Shown here one piece after another: positions 59,082 through 64,000 of a stretch of 64,000 nucleotides of DNA. The stretch is taken from assembly GCF_037154075.1 (NCBI RefSeq), contig NZ_JBANRJ010000001.1, positions 4,707,501-4,771,500 on the forward strand. The letters are read 5' to 3'. This stretch comes from Sphingobium aromaticiconvertens (lineage in GTDB: Bacteria; Pseudomonadota; Alphaproteobacteria; Sphingomonadales; Sphingomonadaceae). Below the pieces are notes generated by a model. That model made no database searches and was not told the DNA's origin. It was given only the letters and a program-made list of their open reading frames with translations. How positions within the stretch are numbered: the stretch's first letter is position 1; the number at the start of each line of letters is the position of its first letter. Made by a program: the position numbers and the translations under genes.

Positions 59082-61025
59082 TTACCCTTGACGGTTGGCC
59101 ACCAGATTATCCACCACCGACGGATCGGCAAGTGTACTCGTATCGCCCAGCGCCTGTGCCGAAACGTCTCCCTCGGCAATCTTGCGCAGGATGCGGCGCA
59201 TGATCTTGCCCGACCGGGTCTTTGGCAGCCCCGGCGCGAACTGGATCGCATCGGGGGTCGCGATCGGACCGATTTCCGTGCGGACCCATTTGACCAGCGC
59301 CTTGCGCAATTCGTCGCTGGGTTCCTCATTCGCGTTCAGCGTCACATAGGCATAGATGCCCTGCCCCTTGATATCGTGGGGAAAGCCGACAACCGCCGCC
59401 TCGGCCACGGCTTCATGCAAGACAAGCGCACTTTCGACCTCGGCCGTGCCCATACGGTGGCCCGACACGTTGATGACATCATCCACGCGGCCGGTGATCC
59501 AGTAATAGCCGTCCGCGTCCCGCCGCGCGCCGTCGCCAGTGGTATATTTGCCGGGGAAGGTGGTGAAATAGGTCTGGAAAAACCGATCATGGTCGCCATA
59601 GACCGTCCGCATCTGACCGGGCCAGGAGGCGGCGATGACCAGATTGCCTTCGGTCGCGCCCTCCAGCACCTTGCCCTCCGCATCGACGATCTGCGGCACG
59701 ACACCGGGCATGGGCAGGGTTGCGGAGCCGGGCTTCAGGTCGGTAGCGCCCGGCATCGGCGCAATCATTGCCGCGCCCGTTTCCGTCTGCCACCAGGTAT
59801 CGATGATCGGGCAACGGCTTTCGCCGACGACGCTGTGATACCAGCGCCATGCCTCTGGATTGATCGGCTCGCCAACCGTGCCCAGCAGGCGCAGCGATGA
59901 CCGATCGGTGGCACTGACGAAATCATCCCTCTCTTTCATCAGCGCGCGCAGCGCCGTGGGCGCGGTGAAGATGGTCTGGACCTGATGCCGGTCCACCACT
60001 TCCCAGATCCGGCTGGGCGTCGGCCAGTTGGGCACGCCCTCATACATCAGCGTGGTCGCGCCGTTGGCCAGCGGCCCATAGACGATATAGCTGTGCCCCG
60101 TGACCCAGCCGATATCGGCAGCGCACCAGTAGATGTCGCCGGGCCGATAGTCGAAGCACAGTTCATGGGTAAGCGCCGACCAGAGCAGATAGCCCCCCGA
60201 GGTGTGCAGCACACCCTTGGGCTTGCCCGTCGACCCCGACGTGTAGAGGACGAACAGCGGATCTTCCGCTCCCATCGGCTCGGGCGGGCAATCGACGGAA
60301 ACCTTGGCAGCCGCTTCGTGCAGCCAAAGGTCGCGACCGTCCTTCATCATCACATCGCCGCCGGTCGCCTTGACCACCACGACCTTGCGCACGCTGGTGC
60401 ATTGGGCGAGCGCTGCATCGACATTCGTCTTGAGCGGCACGGCCTTGCCGCCACGCCGTCCCTCATCGGCGGTAATGACCAGCCGCGAATCGCAATCGAT
60501 GATCCGCCCGGCCAGCGCGTCGGGCGAGAAGCCCGCGAATACGACGCTGTGGACCGCGCCGATCCGCGCGCAGGCGAGCAGGGCAAAGGCCGCCTCCGGG
60601 ATCATCGGCAGGTAGATGGTGATGCGGTCGCCCTTCCTGGCGCCCGCCTCTTTCAGCACATTGGCGAAGCGGCAGACTTGTTCATGCACCTGGGCATAAG
60701 TGAAGTGGCGCGGCTGGCCGTCGGGCGAATCGGGTTCCCAGATGATGGCGGTCTGATCGCCACGCTCGGCAAGATGGCGGTCGATGCAGTTGGCGCTGAC
60801 ATTCAACACGCCGTCGGCAAACCATTTCACACCGAAATCAGCTTCATCAAAGCTGCTCTCGTTCGCGCAGGTCGGGGGCGTGATCCAGTCGAGCCGCTGC
60901 GCCCGTTCCAGCCAATAGGCTTCGGGATCTTTCAGCGAACGGGCATAATCGGCGGCACGGGCCGCCTGATCCATCAACGCGTTCCTGGCCCAATCCTCAG
61001 GCACGGGGAAATAATCGTCAGACAT
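59082..61025 (-). CDS. acs: Acetyl-CoA synthetase (acetate-CoA ligase)
   Basis: 647 residues. ATP-binding [19 protein letters not shown], the adenylation motif [18 protein letters not shown], and the acetylatable lysine in [12 protein letters not shown] are intact. It activates acetate via acetyl-AMP in the cytoplasm. AGGGAG precedes ATG 61025. Only 11 nt separate it from the TonB receptor upstream on the same strand, an unusual pairing. Confidence 0.98.
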   Translation of the reverse strand: MSDDYFPVPEDWARNALMDQAARAADYARSLKDPEAYWLERAQRLDWITPPTCANESSFDEADFGVKWFADGVLNVSANCIDRHLAERGDQTAIIWEPDSPDGQPRHFTYAQVHEQVCRFANVLKEAGARKGDRITIYLPMIPEAAFALLACARIGAVHSVVFAGFSPDALAGRIIDCDSRLVITADEGRRGGKAVPLKTNVDAALAQCTSVRKVVVVKATGGDVMMKDGRDLWLHEAAAKVSVDCPPEPMGAEDPLFVLYTSGSTGKPKGVLHTSGGYLLWSALTHELCFDYRPGDIYWCAADIGWVTGHSYIVYGPLANGATTLMYEGVPNWPTPSRIWEVVDRHQVQTIFTAPTALRALMKERDDFVSATDRSSLRLLGTVGEPINPEAWRWYHSVVGESRCPIIDTWWQTETGAAMIAPMPGATDLKPGSATLPMPGVVPQIVDAEGKVLEGATEGNLVIAASWPGQMRTVYGDHDRFFQTYFTTFPGKYTTGDGARRDADGYYWITGRVDDVINVSGHRMGTAEVESALVLHEAVAEAAVVGFPHDIKGQGIYAYVTLNANEEPSDELRKALVKWVRTEIGPIATPDAIQFAPGLPKTRSGKIMRRILRKIAEGDVSAQALGDTSTLADPSVVDNLVANRQG

Positions 61026-61036
61026 GCATTCTCCCT

Positions 61037-63052
61037 TCATTGCGCGAAACGGATACCCAGCCACAGCGTCCGCGGCGCGCCGAGATCCATCGAGCCGCCC
61101 GCATTGCGCGTAACGACCGTTTCATCGAACAGATTCTCCCCGCGTGCGACCAGCCGGACGCCGTGGCCCAGCGGGACGCTGGCGACAGCATCCACGGTGA
61201 GCGCATCGGGCAGTATGTCGCTTTGCAGGTCATCTTCATATTGTTTCGATACATAGCGCAGCGTGGCGGAAAGCGAAGGCCCCGATGCGGCAGACCAGCC
61301 CAGCGTTGCGCTGGCCGCATGGCGCGGGCTTTGCGCGGGGGTCATGCCATTAAAGGCTGCCCCCGGCGCCCGAACGCGGCTGTGGCTATAGGCATAGCTG
61401 GCCAGGAACGACCAGGAGCCGCTTTGCGCGCTGGCAGTCAGTTCCACACCCTTGGCGACGATGGCGTTGACGTTCTGACGCTCACGGACCGTCGCGCTGA
61501 TCGTCGCATTGGCGATGGCGTCGTCCAGGCGATTGTAGAAGGCGGTCACGCCCAGCAGGACGCCTTCTACCGGCGTCAGGTCCAGCCCGGCCTCCACACC
61601 TTTCAGCTTTTCAGGTGTCAGGGCGGCGTTGGCCTGCGTGGTGATCGGGAAGACCACAAAGGGCCGATACAATTCGTTGAGGGTCGGCAGGCGATAGCCG
61701 GTATAGCCCGCGCCACGCAGCGCCAGCGCATCGGACAGGTGCAACAGGATACCCGCGCGCGCCGTCGCCTCCCAGTCCGACCGATCGGGGTAGCGGGAGG
61801 TCTGGGTCGGAATGCCCGCCGCGCTCACAGCCTTGTAGAAGCCGTCCGTAATGGTCCAGCGATCCGCACGCACACCGCCTGTCAGAACAACAGGGCCGAT
61901 CGTCCAATCGTCCTCGGCAAAGAAACCGAGCGTACTCTGCGCGCCGCCAGCATGGCGACGGCTGGTTGCAGGATTGGCCGCAATGTTAGCATTATAGGCG
62001 TCTTCATACATATCGCCCCGCGCCAACCGCAGATCGGTGCCCAGGCGCAGCACATGCGCGTCTCCAACGGGCGGGCGCAGTTCGATCTTGCCGCCGATCC
62101 CCGTCGAGGGCGTGTTGCGCTGGTCCAGCGTCTTGCGGAAAGAGGAGGAGGAAATGACGATGTTCGAGAAGTTGCGCGCCTGAAGATAGGCCAGAGCATC
62201 GACCTTCCACGCGCCACGCGACACCAGCCGGATGCTCGCATCCTGCCCCTGGCTCCCGCTGTCCGCACCCGCGAAGCGCAGCGTGCGGTCATCCTGAAAG
62301 ATCAGGCCACGCACCTGCACCTCGGTATCGGCGGAAAGCGGCGCGACGGCGCGCACACCGACTGACCAGCTATCATAAGCGGCGGGAACGGTAGCGGCCA
62401 CGCGCTGGTCGCGCGGCGTAGTCTGGAAACCATTCCCCCTGTCCCAGCGCCCCGATAGCGTCACATAGCCGTTGCCCAGATCAGGCGACTGGCTGGCCGA
62501 TACTTCGGTCGCATCGCGGCTGCCATAAAAGGCGCTGCCGCTGATCTGCGGCAGTTGATCGCGGGTGGCGCTCGCCAGTTCGATCGTGCCGGCGACCGCG
62601 CCTGCCCCGAACCCGCCACTCCCGCCTCCGCGCGTCACCCGGATCAATGACAGCCGATCGGGCACCAGCGCGCTAAAGGGGATGTAACCGAAAAAGGGGT
62701 CGGCCATCGGCACCCCATCCAGCAGCACCAGGGTTCGACTGGATGCATTACCGCCAAGTGCGCGCAGGGTCGCGCCCTGCGCGGAAGGATTGGCGGACCG
62801 GCTGTCCGACCGGCGGAACTGCTGGAAACCGGCAACATCCTGAAGAACGCTCTCGATCCGGCCCGAAGCGCTGTTCGTCAACCGGTCCGCATTTATCAGC
62901 GTCGTGCCATAGGCTGGCGTGCCGGGTGGCAGAGGCAGGCCAGCGCCGGTAACAACAATCGTCCCACCCCCCTGCTCTGCGTCCGGAACCTGCGCCAGCA
63001 GCGGCCCCGTCCAGCCAAAGGTGGCAAGCGCGATATACCCGATAGACCTCAT
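61037..63052 (-). CDS. TonB-dependent receptor, short type
   Basis: 671 residues. Signal peptide ends near PLLAQ (about 21); [14 protein letters not shown] is a TonB-box-like start; the plug has [20 protein letters not shown]; the barrel ends LWLGIRFAQ. Size and plug resemble BtuB/siderophore-type receptors more than polysaccharide ones. Ligand unknown; no cobalamin riboswitch is visible upstream. It may be co-transcribed with acs. Confidence 0.92.
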   Translation of the reverse strand: MRSIGYIALATFGWTGPLLAQVPDAEQGGGTIVVTGAGLPLPPGTPAYGTTLINADRLTNSASGRIESVLQDVAGFQQFRRSDSRSANPSAQGATLRALGGNASSRTLVLLDGVPMADPFFGYIPFSALVPDRLSLIRVTRGGGSGGFGAGAVAGTIELASATRDQLPQISGSAFYGSRDATEVSASQSPDLGNGYVTLSGRWDRGNGFQTTPRDQRVAATVPAAYDSWSVGVRAVAPLSADTEVQVRGLIFQDDRTLRFAGADSGSQGQDASIRLVSRGAWKVDALAYLQARNFSNIVISSSSFRKTLDQRNTPSTGIGGKIELRPPVGDAHVLRLGTDLRLARGDMYEDAYNANIAANPATSRRHAGGAQSTLGFFAEDDWTIGPVVLTGGVRADRWTITDGFYKAVSAAGIPTQTSRYPDRSDWEATARAGILLHLSDALALRGAGYTGYRLPTLNELYRPFVVFPITTQANAALTPEKLKGVEAGLDLTPVEGVLLGVTAFYNRLDDAIANATISATVRERQNVNAIVAKGVELTASAQSGSWSFLASYAYSHSRVRAPGAAFNGMTPAQSPRHAASATLGWSAASGPSLSATLRYVSKQYEDDLQSDILPDALTVDAVASVPLGHGVRLVARGENLFDETVVTRNAGGSMDLGAPRTLWLGIRFAQ

Positions 63053-63144
63053 TCTGCCCTTGCTCCCCTAAACCTGAGCCGCGGTGTACTGCCCGGCGGA
63101 AAGGAAGCAAGCCCCCGAATCAGCAGTAGAATCAGCCGTGGAAT

Positions 63145-63179
63145 CAAAAAGGGCCGGCACCTCCCGGTACCGGCCCTTC
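63145..63179 (-). terminator. Rho-independent terminator of typA
   Basis: Read on the minus strand, GGGCCGGTACC and GGTGCCGGCCC flank a short loop and are followed by TTTTT (forward AAAAA at 63146-63150). It lies 7 nt after the typA stop and separates it from the TonB receptor gene. Confidence 0.88.
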
Positions 63180-63185
63180 CTATGA

Positions 63186-64000
63186 TCAGGCCGCTTTTGC
63201 GCGCGACATGCGCTTGCGCTCGTTCGGATCAAGGTAGCGCTTGCGGAGGCGGATCGTCTTGGGCGTCACCTCGACCAGTTCATCATCGTCGATATAAGCG
63301 ATCGCCTGCTCCAGCGTCAGCTTCCATGGCGGGGTCAGGCGAACGGCGTCGTCCTTGCCGCTGGCGCGGAAGTTGGTCAGCGCCTTCGACTTCATCGGGT
63401 TCACTTCCAGATCATCAGGCTTCGCATTCTCGCCGATGATCATGCCTTCGTAGAGCGCTTCGCCCACGCCGACCATCAGGATGCCGCGCTCTTCCAGCGG
63501 ACCCAGCGCATAAGCATTGGCTTCGCCCGCGCCGTTGGAGATGAGGACGCCATTCTTGCGGCCCTCGATCTTGCCCTTGTGGGGACCGTATTTCTCGAAC
63601 AGGCGGTTCATGATGCCGGTGCCGCGCGTGTCGGACAGGAATTCGCCATGATAGCCGATCAGGCCGCGCGAGGGGGCGGAGAAGGTGATGCGGGTCTTGC
63701 CGCCGCCCGAGGGACGCATATCCGTCATCTCAGCCTTGCGAATGTTCATCTTCTCGACGACCGTGCCTGAAAATTCCTCGTCCACGTCGATCATCACGGT
63801 TTCATAAGGCTCGGTCTTGTTGCCGTCCTCATCTTCGCCGAACAGCACGCGCGGGCGGCTGATGCTAAGTTCAAAGCCCTCGCGGCGCATGGTTTCGATC
63901 AGCACGCCGAGTTGAAGTTCGCCACGACCGGCGACTTCGAAACTATCCTTGTCGGCGCTCTCGGTCACCTTGACGGCTACGTTCGATTCGCCTTCGCGCG
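63186..64000 (-). CDS. typA: GTP-binding protein TypA/BipA (5' part outside window)
   Basis: The C-terminal 271 residues are present; the frame is open through 64000. GRGELQLGVLIETMRREGFEL, MTDMRPSGGGKTRITF and SRGLIGYHGEFLSDTRGTG are diagnostic of TypA, an EF-G-like ribosome-associated GTPase. The G domain is outside the window. Confidence 0.96.
   Translation of the reverse strand, partial: REGESNVAVKVTESADKDSFEVAGRGELQLGVLIETMRREGFELSISRPRVLFGEDEDGNKTEPYETVMIDVDEEFSGTVVEKMNIRKAEMTDMRPSGGGKTRITFSAPSRGLIGYHGEFLSDTRGTGIMNRLFEKYGPHKGKIEGRKNGVLISNGAGEANAYALGPLEERGILMVGVGEALYEGMIIGENAKPDDLEVNPMKSKALTNFRASGKDDAVRLTPPWKLTLEQAIAYIDDDELVEVTPKTIRLRKRYLDPNERKRMSRAKAA

Noticed and set aside
63053..63144. 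Cobalamin riboswitch before the short TonB receptor
   Set aside because: Only about 90 nt are free after the typA terminator and no B12-box or conserved core is visible.

Overview
The window is G+C-rich chromosomal DNA from an alphaproteobacterium, most probably a sphingomonad (Sphingobium/Sphingomonas-like). The reasons are three TonB-dependent receptors, an atpHAGDC operon, a solitary CpaF ATPase, a YfiRNB set and dispersed palindromes of a type I associate with sphingomonads. Gene density is high, with many ATGA or TGATG overlaps. No CRISPR array, prophage or complete mobile island is visible.

Layout. (1) 1-11.1 kb is a sugar-acid polysaccharide utilisation locus: PL17-type oligoalginate lyase (5' end outside the window), hexuronate-type MFS permease, short-chain dehydrogenase (possible DEH reductase), CE12-like acetylesterase, large TonB receptor and FadR/GntR regulator, followed by a ROK regulator and a GPH sugar permease that are both frameshifted. 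(2) 11.4-23.2 kb holds a PilZ protein, a MerR regulator divergent from a glutaredoxin-MauE membrane fusion with a textbook MerR-type operator between them, a transaldolase, priA, a yfiR-yfiN-yfiB c-di-GMP module, a gluzincin-like lipid-free exported protein, ada and a membrane-anchored trypsin-like protease. (3) 23.3-28.8 kb is the F1 ATP synthase operon, with a LysE-type exporter gene between atpA and atpG and a GC-rich palindromic element between atpD and atpC. (4) 28.8-31.6 kb has a degenerate IS5-family element (852 bp) flanked by dispersed hairpin repeats, then a polytopic membrane protein. (5) 31.6-37.6 kb has a surface/lipid-linked sugar set (methyltransferase, GtrB-like glycosyltransferase, GT-C-like protein), cpaF and an exported SAM-methyltransferase fold protein. 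(6) 37.6-48.3 kb is a redox and sulfur-flavoured region: EamA permease, OsmC, PRC-barrel, RBBP9-like hydrolase, YezD-like protein, TonB receptor, DoxX, nitroreductase, hydrolase-OsmC fusion, frameshifted OsmC, pirin, small unknown protein and TauE/SafE exporter. (7) 48.4-64 kb holds an ABC-F ATPase, tRNA-Glu, recJ, tamA-tamB, cytochrome b561, acs, a TonB receptor and the 3' part of typA.

How the parts work together. The first locus is a classic import-depolymerise-reduce scheme: the outer membrane receptor brings in oligouronides, the lyase and esterase process them, the permease carries products across the inner membrane, the SDR reduces the unsaturated product and FadR/GntR controls it. YfiR, YfiN and YfiB form a complete periplasmic-redox-to-c-di-GMP switch. 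The 39.6-48.3 kb block combines peroxide/quinone detoxification with sulfur-related proteins, and three of its intergenic regions share a loose TTGTCTAT-like motif.

Quality note. Six coding lesions (ROK, GPH permease twice, OsmC, transposase twice) all equal a loss of one base, mostly in short G/C-rich tracts. This could be real decay or uncorrected sequencing under-calls, and I cannot tell which from one sequence.
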